Shown in pieces: positions 6,245 to 13,892 of a stretch of DNA of 22,336 bases. The position numbers and the translations under genes were made by a program. Position 1 is the stretch's first letter; every line of letters starts with the position of its first letter. A model generated the notes under the pieces. The model had not been told where the DNA came from, made no database searches, and saw nothing but the letters and a program-made list of their open reading frames with translations. This stretch comes from Desulfuromonadaceae bacterium (GTDB taxonomy: Bacteria; Desulfobacterota; Desulfuromonadia; Geobacterales; Pseudopelobacteraceae). The DNA lies in assembly GCA_028686145.1 (NCBI GenBank), contig JAQUCQ010000014.1, positions 1 through 22,336 on the forward strand, read 5' to 3'.

Positions 6245-8203
6245 TTATAACGGCCAGCCCGATTCAACCGGGCGGCCGGAAACAGGCTGTGTCCAGTTTG
6301 GCTCAGCATCCGTACCAATATTAGTATAATTGGTGCTCCATCCTTCCCACCCGTCCGAATAATTACGGATGTTAGTGTAACCCAGCAGATACGCGTGGAG
6401 ATAACCCAGAGCAGATCGATAACCGCTGCCACAATAGAATATTACTTCCTTATCAAACGTGGTTGGGCTTGTCGTTGCGGTAATACCCCGACCGCGCCAC
6501 AGTGCATTAACTTCGTCACTATTGCGCAGAGTGCCATCACTGTCATTGTAGTTCAGAGCCGAATCGTCGGCGTCATAAGCCCAGATAGCTCCAGGTATCC
6601 GCCCCTTATTGACTACATAGCTGTAACCACTGATCTCACCGGTGTATTCGATCCAGCGACGAACATCCACCATCCAGGTCGTGCCGTTGTTGTAGTGACT
6701 GCTCACATAATCGGTTGTGGCAACGACTTCAGGGCGAGTCGTGCCGATGTAGGTTGTTGCCGTAGGACTGTTGGTGGTTGTCTCGCCTGCATACCCTACA
6801 TCGGTCCACGCCTTGTAGCCACCGTTGAGAATGCGGATGTCCTCGACACCGAGATAACGTAGTATCCACCAGAGACGTGCGGCAAAGATGGTGCTGTCGC
6901 TATAGATGACAACCGTGGTATCGGCTGTGATCCCCATGCTGCCTGCGGCTGCCTTCAACTCTGTGTCAGGAAGCATAAACCAGCGTGGGTCTCCGTTCTC
7001 GTAGGTATCGGAGTTGGAATGAATGGCACCCGGAATATGGCCAAGAAGATATGCGTTATCAGCCCACCCCTGTGCCATATCTGAAAAGCTTCCCCACTGA
7101 GTTTCAAAAATCAGATATTTGTGGTTTCGCGCATAGGTGCTGCCGGTTGCCGGGTCTTTGTACTCCGGTGGAGCGGTGCTCGTACTACCTGATGCATGGT
7201 AGTCGATAAGCTGCTTTACCCATAGCGGGTACACCAGCGTTGCAAAATTTGGGGATTTTTCCATTGGCATTATTGGAAGTTGGGCACCCTGGCTACTTCC
7301 CCATTCCTTGATGGAACCATCATAATTGGCAGCACGGCTATATCCCATCATCCGAAGCAGAAAGTAGGCATAAGCGCTGCGGATGCCTGAAGTACAGTAT
7401 GTAACAACTTCTTTATCAGGAGTTACCCCACGTGATTCAAACATGGACTTCAGAGCTGCATAACTCTTTGATGTGTAATCACTGTTGTAGTACCAGGCAT
7501 ATGGAATCTGGACCGCTCCCTTGACATGACCCGGAGTCGGTTCCCCATACAGTTGCCACCCCATATATTCTTCATCGGTGCGGGTATCTACAACGACAAA
7601 GTCACTGGTGTTGAGTCGATCGCGGATATGAGCCTTACTTGCGGAAATCCCCTCACGCAATGTGTCTGCAGCCTTGAAGTTAGCTGCCGGCAAAGTAACT
7701 GCACCGGTATGGGTTGTACGCCCATCGGCCTGCCATTTGTTCCAGCCACCATTTAGAATATGAATGTCATCGCAGCCAAGAACATCAAGCATCCAGAAAA
7801 TGCGGCCAGCTGCGCCCCAGGAATAGATTGTGTCATCATAGATAACAATGGTGGCGTCACGAAAGATGCCGACGGTGCTCAACTGGCTTTCCAGGGTCGC
7901 CAATGGCTTAAGAGCCAGGGCAACTCCGTCACGATAATCCTGCCAATGGACATTTATGGCACCGGGGATGTGACCGGCTTCATAGGCAGCTGTTGGCCGG
8001 GTATCAACAACAATCAACTTTGGTGCCCCAAGACTTGATTGCAGCGAATCAGCCGAGACAAGTAAACCGGAATTCGGAAAGTCGGTCATTGCCGGCTTAA
8101 GTGAAGCAACCGCACTCACCTTGGATTCCGATGAACTTCCGCAGCCACCAAGCACCAGAGAGACCATTGCCAGCATCAACAGGCCATATAATTTTTTGCT
8201 CAT
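6245..8203 (-). CDS. Four-domain rhodanese lipoprotein
   Basis: At 652 residues this is twice the usual length of a tandem rhodanese. It begins MSKKLYGLLML, and the lipobox VLGGC places the lipid-bearing Cys at 21. Domain 1 (about 48-165) has VVDTRP, GHIPGAI and the Cys-less loop DDTIYSWG. Domain 2 (about 185-305) has VVDTRTDEEY, GHVKGAV and catalytic CTSGIRS with Cys270. Domain 3 (about 320-475) has GHIPGAI (388-394) and a Cys-less SDSTIFAA loop. Domain 4 (about 492-625) has VDVRRW, GRIPGAI and CGSGYRS with Cys591. It is thus two inactive/active pairs in series, with two predicted persulfide sites. The C-terminal pair resembles the 359-residue neighbour more than its own N-terminal pair. An AAGGAGG site precedes the ATG, and a strong sigma70-type promoter lies just upstream. 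Likely role: anchored periplasmic or surface sulfur-transfer protein. Confidence 0.92.
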   Translation of the reverse strand: MSKKLYGLLMLAMVSLVLGGCGSSSESKVSAVASLKPAMTDFPNSGLLVSADSLQSSLGAPKLIVVDTRPTAAYEAGHIPGAINVHWQDYRDGVALALKPLATLESQLSTVGIFRDATIVIYDDTIYSWGAAGRIFWMLDVLGCDDIHILNGGWNKWQADGRTTHTGAVTLPAANFKAADTLREGISASKAHIRDRLNTSDFVVVDTRTDEEYMGWQLYGEPTPGHVKGAVQIPYAWYYNSDYTSKSYAALKSMFESRGVTPDKEVVTYCTSGIRSAYAYFLLRMMGYSRAANYDGSIKEWGSSQGAQLPIMPMEKSPNFATLVYPLWVKQLIDYHASGSTSTAPPEYKDPATGSTYARNHKYLIFETQWGSFSDMAQGWADNAYLLGHIPGAIHSNSDTYENGDPRWFMLPDTELKAAAGSMGITADTTVVIYSDSTIFAARLWWILRYLGVEDIRILNGGYKAWTDVGYAGETTTNSPTATTYIGTTRPEVVATTDYVSSHYNNGTTWMVDVRRWIEYTGEISGYSYVVNKGRIPGAIWAYDADDSALNYNDSDGTLRNSDEVNALWRGRGITATTSPTTFDKEVIFYCGSGYRSALGYLHAYLLGYTNIRNYSDGWEGWSTNYTNIGTDAEPNWTQPVSGRPVESGWPL

Positions 8204-8230
8204 TATTATTTCCTCCTTTTTTTGGTGGTT

Positions 8231-8258
8231 TTATTACACAGCTAATTGGACATGTCAA
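8231..8258 (-). promoter_or_regulatory. Sigma70-type promoter of the four-domain rhodanese gene
   Basis: On the minus strand TTGACA (8253-8258) is followed after 16 bp by TAATAA (8231-8236). The implied transcript starts around 8224 and has a leader of about 20 nt that contains little beyond the AAGGAGG ribosome site. Upstream of the -35 the DNA is AT-rich and contains short CGAT/ATCG palindromes that could bind a regulator. Confidence 0.7.
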
Positions 8259-8374
8259 ACAAATAAATCGTTTTAACCGATAATATCAATCGCTTTATAC
8301 AATGCTGCTGATTCTTTAACACCAACCTAAACGCATTTAGCATTCCCATAAGCGCGTACTTTTTTCATGTTTTG

Positions 8375-8409
8375 AGCCTACTATCTGAAATTAATAGTAA
8401 ATTTAGGCT
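8375..8409. repeat. Interrupted inverted repeat (hairpin or operator)
   Basis: AGCCTA (8375-8380) and TAGGCT (8404-8409) form an outer arm, and ACTAT/ATAGT (8380-8384 and 8394-8398) an inner arm. It lies in the AT-rich gap 8260-8490, which has no gene, about 115 bp upstream of the rhodanese -35. It could be an operator or a remnant of a terminator. The T-rich tract expected of a terminator is weak. Confidence 0.4.
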
Positions 8410-8490
8410 GATAGATAATCAAGAAAGCGGCATTAACTATTTAATGATTGGAAGTAGGGACTGGAGTGCGGGAGGAGGCCAGGGAATACA

Positions 8491-8529
8491 TAAACAAAAA
8501 GAGCCTCCAGCGATCAGCTGTAAGCTCTT
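8491..8529 (-). terminator. Intrinsic terminator downstream of the flavodoxin remnant
   Basis: On the minus strand AAGAGC pairs with GCTCTT, extended inside by CAGC/GCTG around the pentaloop TGATC, and followed by TTTGTTT. It is a convincing terminator with no intact gene directly in front of it. It probably served the decayed flavodoxin gene at 8582-8647 and now ends transcripts from the OmpA-family gene. Confidence 0.7.
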
Positions 8530-8581
8530 AATTTTATTGGAGTCATAGATATGGCGGAATTTTTAAGTACAAGGAAACAGC

Positions 8582-8647
8582 TTAAGCAGTTTGATCGGTT
8601 ATACCGTCATCCCGATATGAACCATTAATTGCGAGTACCTTGATCAT
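8582..8647 (-). pseudogene. Remnant of a flavodoxin-fold NAD(P)H/FMN-dependent reductase (N-terminus only)
   Basis: ATG at 8647 opens a 21-codon frame reading MIKVLAINGSYRDDGITD and ending in TAA at 8582. This is the first beta strand and phosphate-binding loop (INGSxRxxGxT) of the NADPH-dependent FMN reductase/flavodoxin family, whose intact members are roughly 180-200 residues. An AAGGGATGG element lies in ribosome-site position upstream. Nothing recognisable of the rest of the protein follows, and a strong terminator stands about 50 bp downstream. The simplest reading is a deletion that removed most of the gene and left its start and terminator. Confidence 0.6.
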
Positions 8648-8722
8648 GCTGCCATCCCTTTTGGAGGAGAGATACCTATAATTTCTGGGAGCCCATATCT
8701 GTTCATGGTTGCTATTCTCTGA

Positions 8723-10039
8723 TCAGAACTTCACAAACTCGACTCGGCGGTTATTTGCTCGACCTTCAAGTGTTTTGTTGCTGTCAATTGGCTTGGCATC
8801 GCCATATCCCACATTTTTAAGCCTGCCGGAATCAATGCCTTTCTCCTCCAGCCAAGCTTTAACCGCAGCAGCCCTACGCTCGGAGAGCGGATGATTAATC
8901 CCCTTGCTGCCCTGATTGTCGGTGTGCCCTTCTATGGAGAACTTCAGCTCCGGATCGTCGTTCAACAGCCCCAGGATCATCTTCAGGGTCGGTAGAGACT
9001 CGGCTTTCAGCGTGGCCTTGCCGGTATCGAACAGAATGCCGTGGGTGATGATTTTGCCGTCGGTGTCCAGTGCAGACTTAATCTTCTTGCCCCCTTCCGC
9101 CAGACGAAAGTTTGTGAACATCATCCTATCGGTCTGGTACCCGGCGATGTTCGCCATTCCAATGCCGATCTGCCGAATCGGCCTCTTAACACCGTCTGGA
9201 TCGTTAATGACGCGGGTGCCGTCGACGTAAGCCTTGACGAACGTCCCGTTGATCGTGACGGAGATATGGTGGATCTTCTCATCCTGCACGTTTAGTTTCG
9301 TTGACGTATTCAGCGAAATGTTATCCTCCCCGGAGAATTGGATCTTGCCTGCCTGTTTTCCATGACCGGCGCCGGTCCCCGGCCAGCCCTGCTTATCCCC
9401 AAGCAGGAAGAGGAAGTACCGGTTGGGAAACTTCGCATTCGACTTCAGAGCGTTGCTGAGAAGGGCGTCAAACTCGACGGTGAATTTCTCTGGCATATCC
9501 CCTTTCTGGTTCAAACGTATGTATTGGACCGACGGGTACTGCTCCTGACCTTTGTTCGCCGGGTTGCTCCTTAGAAACCTTCTCCCCTGGTACTCGACGA
9601 CCTCTACGGCGCCGTTGTTCCCCGGCTTGGGGCCGTTGAGGTGCCACTTGCGCGGAAACTCACCCACGTCGGTATCGGAGAAGTCGTCGAAGAAGATCAT
9701 CTTGTCGCCGGGTATGAAGTCGAACTTGGTGTAAACTGTTTCCGCATCCTCGATGGAGAGGTTGTCGCCAGAAGCTGCCGATGCCCCTCCCTTCACCTCC
9801 TTCTGGTCATACGTTTTCTGTGCCGGCTGCTTCGATCCGGACGACTGTTCCTTATCGCCCTTCACCGCATCTTTAAGCCCCCCCTTGGTCGCATCGTAGG
9901 TGCTGTTGCCGACATCGTTCACCGCCCGGTTGCCAAGCCGCTTGCCGACACCTTCTATCGTGTCTCCCAGCCAGCCGGCCTGACAGAAACTCGCGGTGGC
10001 GAAGATAACAATCCCTCCCAACAGTATTCGTGTTTTCAT
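8723..10039 (-). CDS. OmpA-family outer-membrane protein with internal lectin/LamG-like region
   Basis: This 438-residue exported protein begins MKTRILLGGIVIFATASF with a signal peptide cut near CQAG. Residues 25-100 are low-complexity and polar. The middle (about 112-315) reads like a concanavalin/LamG jelly-roll: DKMIFFDDFSDTDVGEFP, KFTVEFDALL, HHISVTINGTFVKAYVDG, and a closing strand MMFTNFRLAEG. The C-terminus (about 325-438) is an OmpA domain that should bind peptidoglycan, with ILFDTGKATL, EGHTDNQGS and LSERRAAAVKAWLEEKGI, then GYGDAKPIDSN and GRANNRRVEF. There is no beta-barrel, so it is probably periplasmic or lipid-independent cell-wall bound, with the middle domain for carbohydrate or protein binding. 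AAGGAGG precedes the ATG. A promoter at 10317-10344 and a frameshifted remnant lie upstream. No strong terminator is visible directly after the stop. Confidence 0.88.
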   Translation of the reverse strand: MKTRILLGGIVIFATASFCQAGWLGDTIEGVGKRLGNRAVNDVGNSTYDATKGGLKDAVKGDKEQSSGSKQPAQKTYDQKEVKGGASAASGDNLSIEDAETVYTKFDFIPGDKMIFFDDFSDTDVGEFPRKWHLNGPKPGNNGAVEVVEYQGRRFLRSNPANKGQEQYPSVQYIRLNQKGDMPEKFTVEFDALLSNALKSNAKFPNRYFLFLLGDKQGWPGTGAGHGKQAGKIQFSGEDNISLNTSTKLNVQDEKIHHISVTINGTFVKAYVDGTRVINDPDGVKRPIRQIGIGMANIAGYQTDRMMFTNFRLAEGGKKIKSALDTDGKIITHGILFDTGKATLKAESLPTLKMILGLLNDDPELKFSIEGHTDNQGSKGINHPLSERRAAAVKAWLEEKGIDSGRLKNVGYGDAKPIDSNKTLEGRANNRRVEFVKF

Positions 10040-10077
10040 TGGCTCCTCCTTGATAATTTCCGCACGATGTACATTCT

Positions 10078-10246
10078 TTACTTTCGTTCCAGTTCAAAAT
10101 CGATAGTCAATTCGTTCTCTTCGCCAATCTCTTCCTTCGGTATTTTCAATGTCTGTTTTCCGGTCAGTTTCTTGTCGAACACGGCCCCTTTGCACACATA
10201 CTTCGAACTTTATCCACAGAGTGAAATCGAAAGTAATAACTCGTTG
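10078..10246 (-). pseudogene. Frameshifted C-terminal gene remnant ahead of the OmpA-family gene
   Basis: The minus-strand frame ending at TAA 10078 reads KGAVFDKKLTGKQTLKIP and then KEEIGEENELTIDFELERK, a plainly protein-like segment. Its only possible start is a GTG at 10197 with no ribosome site. In the next frame upstream (10246 to about 10195) the sequence reads VITFDFTLWIKFEVCV, which would join naturally to the former after a one- or two-base shift. I therefore read it as the end of a decayed gene of unknown family. If instead the GTG is used, it would be a 39-residue protein co-transcribed with the OmpA-family gene 38 bp downstream. Confidence 0.5.
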
Positions 10247-10316
10247 TTATGGAATTTCAGGACTCACTCTTGATAGTGGTTTTATCTGTTGAGCTTGTTC
10301 CAGCAATGTTATCCTA

Positions 10317-10344
10317 ATTTTATCGAAGAAAAAGGTGTTGTCAA
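10317..10344 (-). promoter_or_regulatory. Sigma70-type promoter for the OmpA-family gene
   Basis: On the minus strand TTGACA (10339-10344), a 16-bp spacer and TAAAAT (10317-10322) make a near-consensus promoter. The transcript would start near 10310 and run through the remnant at 10078-10246 into the OmpA-family gene, giving a leader of about 270 nt. Confidence 0.6.
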
Positions 10345-10530
10345 TCGAGGGTATTGCTCGTTGTGAGAACGCTGCAGGATAGGCTCTTTGAGTCGCGCTT
10401 CCATTCAGACCTGAAACATCTTGAGAAGAAAGATACATTAAAATGCGGCAACAAAGAATACGCTTTGCTGACGGGTCAAGAGCCTGCTAAAATACATTCA
10501 CATCTTTGTACTTCTATTTTTGGTGTGCTA
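10345..10530. other. Gene-free stretch between promoter and small reading frame
   Basis: Both strands carry only short open frames without recognisable motifs or ribosome sites. A rightward 64-codon frame (10354-10548, TTG start) has a mixed composition and no family resemblance. I see nothing certain here. Confidence 0.3.
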
Positions 10531-10653
10531 TCAATGTCGACAATATAGCGAATCAACTGATTTGACCAATGCCAGCTTAACCACACTTTTGATGTCTTCG
10601 ATCGTGATCGCCTTTGCAATCCTGTTACTGGAAATAGAACTACGCCTCGCCAT
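10531..10653 (-). CDS. Possible small basic protein or gene remnant, 40 residues
   Basis: ATG at 10653 opens a frame of 40 codons beginning MARRSSISSNRIAKAITI and continuing EDIKSVVKLALVKSVDSL, ending in TGA at 10531. The composition looks protein-like (basic N-terminus, amphipathic helix). It starts 33 bp after the stop of the large TPR gene on the same strand. The ribosome site is weak. It might be a real co-transcribed small protein or a relic. No family recognised. Confidence 0.3.
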   Translation of the reverse strand: MARRSSISSNRIAKAITIEDIKSVVKLALVKSVDSLYCRH

Positions 10654-10686
10654 CCCATCTGGTGATTGGGACTACGGCAGCTAGTA

Positions 10687-13680
10687 TTATTTAGGTTTCA
10701 GAAACTCCAATTTGCCTGACCAGAGCTCCTTCTTCGTGAATTTGTCGGTTACCGGGCGCTCTCTGAACGACTCACCATAATGGCCATCAATCCCATCACC
10801 TTGGATCTTTTCCCAAGGGGACTTGGCAACATCTTTGCTACTGGCATCTGATGGCATGATGCTGTCCGTCACCTTGCCAGATAACGTACACCCCATCTTC
10901 GTCGAGGCTTCAAATGATGCCTTGCCCGACATGCCAAAGCCATTTTTCATATCCTGGCTGATTCCTGCCGAAAAATCTGAATCCCGCACCTCTCCGTTGG
11001 GGCCGAAGGTCATCTGGCCGTTGACTGAAACCCCGACTTTACCGACCTGCACGGAAAGACCGGTATTTGGCGTGATGGAGCTATCTCGCACATTCCAGTT
11101 GCCATCGGTGGAAACCGAGCCACTCACGCCGAAATTCGCTGTGACGCTTCCCGCTTTGAAATCCTTGGAGATGCCAATGCTAACCCCACCATCATATTTG
11201 GTCGCCCCAGTAAATTCACTGCGCGTCATCGATCCGAACAACTTTCCAATATTAGGGATCGGCAGAACATCAGTATTGAGTTTTACATAGGTGCGAGCGC
11301 ATGAAATCCTGCCGCTCAAGAATGGGATAAAAGGGATATTAAGATCAGTACCGAATCCATCGAGCTTTTTCCACAAAGGGGTCGATTCCGGAATCTCTCC
11401 AGAATCAAAGCGAGCCTTGGCGCCCTTGTTCCGCATGATGCGCGCATTTTCCTCCTCGTCGCGGGTTACCTGTTCCGCTTCCCTTTCTTTGAGCAGTGCT
11501 TCGAGGTCGCACTCACAGTCCCAGTCATCAGAATACGAGAATGCCCCATAAACCCCCAGGACATTCTGCAACCCCTGCCCTAGAGCTGAATTAAGTGCCG
11601 ACCTGAGTTCGGCATCTTTCTGTTTCCGTACATCGGGGTCGGAGATGAGCGAAACGTGCCGGATCAGGTCATAGTAGTAGGCCTCCGCCATCGGTTTGAC
11701 TTTCTGGACATATGCTGTTGAAGCCACATTCGCCGCCGAACCGAAAGCGCTTTCGGCAGTGTCATTCATACGGTTAAAGTAGTCCGTATGGATTTTGTGC
11801 CGCATTATCCGCCACTCAACATCTTCAGGGTCAGAAGATGCCCGTCTACGCTTTTCAAGTTCAGCTTCCTCCTTGGCTTTCATCCGTTGCAATTCTGCCT
11901 TTTTTATCTGGTAACGATTCAGAGTTTCGTTAACTGCTTCGCGAGTCCGCTTGTTGACTGCGTAAAGGTAGCCCTTGTAGAGGTTCTCCTTGCGGTTGTG
12001 AACGGCAAAGTTGTACTTCTGGATGATGATATTCACCGGATCGGCATACTGTTCCGCATCGATCTGCAGGATGGTGAAAAAGGGGTCTATCTGGGATGCT
12101 ACGGTAATGCTTGAAGCGGTTTTCCCGGTCGCCAGATCGCGTTGGGCCGCATCCCCCTGCCGGCTGATTTCCTCGATATTCGCCATAAAGGTCTCCATGC
12201 CACTTACTTTTACTTCGGGGTCAATGTCACGGTCTTCATATTTTTCCGGGTGCTTGGCTACATCGTCCAAGTCAACACCCGGATCAATATTAAGCCCCAT
12301 GCGTGAAAGCCATTCCATTTGTTTGCTTACCGTTGATGCCGATGCCGTCATTGTGAACAGCCCAACCATCTCGCCAAAATCTTTGAGAGCGCTTTCCCCC
12401 TGTGGCGAGCTGATAGCCTTAACCGAGGCATACTGAGTTAATTTGTTGATTTTTGGTGCGCTGAAACTCCCCTCGGGGCGGAGGTGTTCGATGAAATAAC
12501 GCATCTTGTTTCGTTCACTCTGGTCGATCTGGGCAGCGAAATCGGCTGCCGTGGTAATTGGTTCGGAATTCATTACCTTGATTCCCTCGGCAAACTTCTC
12601 TTCGGATGTATCAGGTGGCAAATCGGCATATTTATCACTTTTTTCAAGAACTTTGGCCGCTCTTTTCATCACCATCAGTATGGCCGGTTTGTCCAGTCTA
12701 GGATCCTCCAAAATGGCCAGGGCCTTGTCCGACTGACCGATGGCGTGGAAATAGGCGGCCATCCCCAATGCGGCATCCCATGAGAATGGTTTCAGCTTTC
12801 GCGCCACTTGGAAGAGCGATCGTGCCTCATGCAATTTCCCTATGTCGATATACAGGTTCCCAAGGTTGAGGATTGCCGTGAAACTTTCTTCTGTCCAGGC
12901 ATCATTCTTCATGGAAATAGCAAGGGCATAACGAAAAATCGACTCGGCTTCCGCGCGATAGGGAACCAGTTTTTTCACCCCCTCAGGGCCCGGATACAGA
13001 CGTTCTCCGGCAGCAACCACTGCAGAGGCGAAATTGTTGGCGTTTGCCGTACTCTGGGGGTCGAGGGAGAAGACCGCCGAGGCCAGGGCCATGATGAAAT
13101 AGGGCTCACTGAAATAGTTGGTGGCGGCAGAAACCAGCAGTGAATACTCCCTGGCCTTATCCGCATTCGGGTTCTTGCCATCGAACCGTGGGTCCCAGAG
13201 AACCGCCTGTGCATAGGCCGAAAGTTCAGCCGGTCCGAACTTTTTCCGCGCAAAGGAGTTTCGCTCACCAGCAATTTTCAGAATTGTATCTTTGCTCGAG
13301 GCATCTGCCTTCTGAGGCAGGATAAGGGCAAGCAGTTCCAGTTCAGCATTGACTGCGGCCAATGCCGCCTCCCGTTGCTCCAGTGTCCTGCCGGAACCGA
13401 TCGGGGAGGTCGCTGTTGCGGAGGAGGACGATGGCTGCGAAGTAGCGGTTTCCTCCTGAAGCGGCGACTGCGAGTACGTCTGCCTTGTCGCGCCAGACTC
13501 GCTTGTCTCCTTCGGGACATTCATTCTGGAAGGAAGGCGCGTCCCCGGCGGCAGCATCTTCTTGAGCTGCTCAATCGCTTCCGGAGGGATGGAGAGAGGA
13601 GTGTGCCGCCCCTCTGCGGCAAAAGAGGGAAATACCGGAGTGCAACAGCAGATGACAGCCATAACAAGTATGTTCTTCAT
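10687..13680 (-). CDS. Large exported TPR-containing protein of unknown function
   Basis: From ATG 13680 (GGGAG site, six-base spacing) the product is 997 residues; a start 36 bp earlier lacks support. MKNILVMAVICCCTPVFPS ending FAAEG is a signal peptide. Residues about 50-100 are Ser/Thr/Pro/Gln-rich and disordered. A helical region follows, with TPR-like repeats around 240-345 (ILNLGNLYIDIGKLHEARSL, AALGMAAYFHAIGQSDKALA). The centre (about 560-640) is highly charged and may form a coiled coil (AELQRMKAKEEAELEKRRR). The last 180 residues turn to Gly/Ser-rich alternating strands (GGVSIGISKDFKAGSVTANF, GVSVNGQMTFGPNGEV, GMSGKASFEAS), which resemble a small beta sheet or passenger-like repeat. 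Cys residues are few. Divergent from the exported 409-residue protein at 13893, with which it may cooperate. I do not recognise the family; a role in envelope assembly or surface structures is a guess. Confidence 0.8.
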   Translation of the reverse strand: MKNILVMAVICCCTPVFPSFAAEGRHTPLSIPPEAIEQLKKMLPPGTRLPSRMNVPKETSESGATRQTYSQSPLQEETATSQPSSSSATATSPIGSGRTLEQREAALAAVNAELELLALILPQKADASSKDTILKIAGERNSFARKKFGPAELSAYAQAVLWDPRFDGKNPNADKAREYSLLVSAATNYFSEPYFIMALASAVFSLDPQSTANANNFASAVVAAGERLYPGPEGVKKLVPYRAEAESIFRYALAISMKNDAWTEESFTAILNLGNLYIDIGKLHEARSLFQVARKLKPFSWDAALGMAAYFHAIGQSDKALAILEDPRLDKPAILMVMKRAAKVLEKSDKYADLPPDTSEEKFAEGIKVMNSEPITTAADFAAQIDQSERNKMRYFIEHLRPEGSFSAPKINKLTQYASVKAISSPQGESALKDFGEMVGLFTMTASASTVSKQMEWLSRMGLNIDPGVDLDDVAKHPEKYEDRDIDPEVKVSGMETFMANIEEISRQGDAAQRDLATGKTASSITVASQIDPFFTILQIDAEQYADPVNIIIQKYNFAVHNRKENLYKGYLYAVNKRTREAVNETLNRYQIKKAELQRMKAKEEAELEKRRRASSDPEDVEWRIMRHKIHTDYFNRMNDTAESAFGSAANVASTAYVQKVKPMAEAYYYDLIRHVSLISDPDVRKQKDAELRSALNSALGQGLQNVLGVYGAFSYSDDWDCECDLEALLKEREAEQVTRDEEENARIMRNKGAKARFDSGEIPESTPLWKKLDGFGTDLNIPFIPFLSGRISCARTYVKLNTDVLPIPNIGKLFGSMTRSEFTGATKYDGGVSIGISKDFKAGSVTANFGVSGSVSTDGNWNVRDSSITPNTGLSVQVGKVGVSVNGQMTFGPNGEVRDSDFSAGISQDMKNGFGMSGKASFEASTKMGCTLSGKVTDSIMPSDASSKDVAKSPWEKIQGDGIDGHYGESFRERPVTDKFTKKELWSGKLEFLKPK

Positions 13681-13756
13681 AGATGCTCCCATCGTCAATT
13701 CATCTACCACCATCAAAAATTCAGCTCGGCCTGTAGCAAAAACACTTCACTTCCAA

Positions 13757-13784
13757 AGGATAACATACAAGAACACCAATTCAA
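13757..13784 (-). promoter_or_regulatory. Candidate promoter of the large TPR-protein gene
   Basis: On the minus strand TTGAAT (13779-13784), a 16-bp spacer and TATCCT (13757-13762), preceded by TGT as an extended -10. It is about 80 bp upstream of the ATG at 13680, in the 212-bp divergent intergenic region. Confidence 0.4.
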
Positions 13785-13826
13785 TCACCGCTGGGCATGC
13801 CATAAAAAGCTCACTCATACATATTA

Positions 13827-13835
13827 TGGTATAAT
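13827..13835 (+). promoter_or_regulatory. Extended -10 promoter of the rightward exported-protein gene
   Basis: TGGTATAAT is a perfect -10 hexamer with the extended TG. The -35 region is weak, as is usual for this promoter class. The transcript would start near 13842, about 50 nt before the ATG at 13893. Confidence 0.5.
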
Positions 13836-13892
13836 TTGTGTGGATCATAGGACGCTACTCGGATTTTGCGGAAATAACGGGAGGGGATATCC

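Noticed and set aside
8551..8628. Rightward 25-codon frame starting MAEFLSTRKQ with GGAG upstream
   Set aside because: It is antisense to the flavodoxin-type remnant, whose recognisable motif makes the minus strand the better reading.
10354..10548. Rightward 64-codon frame with TTG start
   Set aside because: No ribosome site, no recognisable motif, and it overlaps the antisense small frame at 10531-10653.
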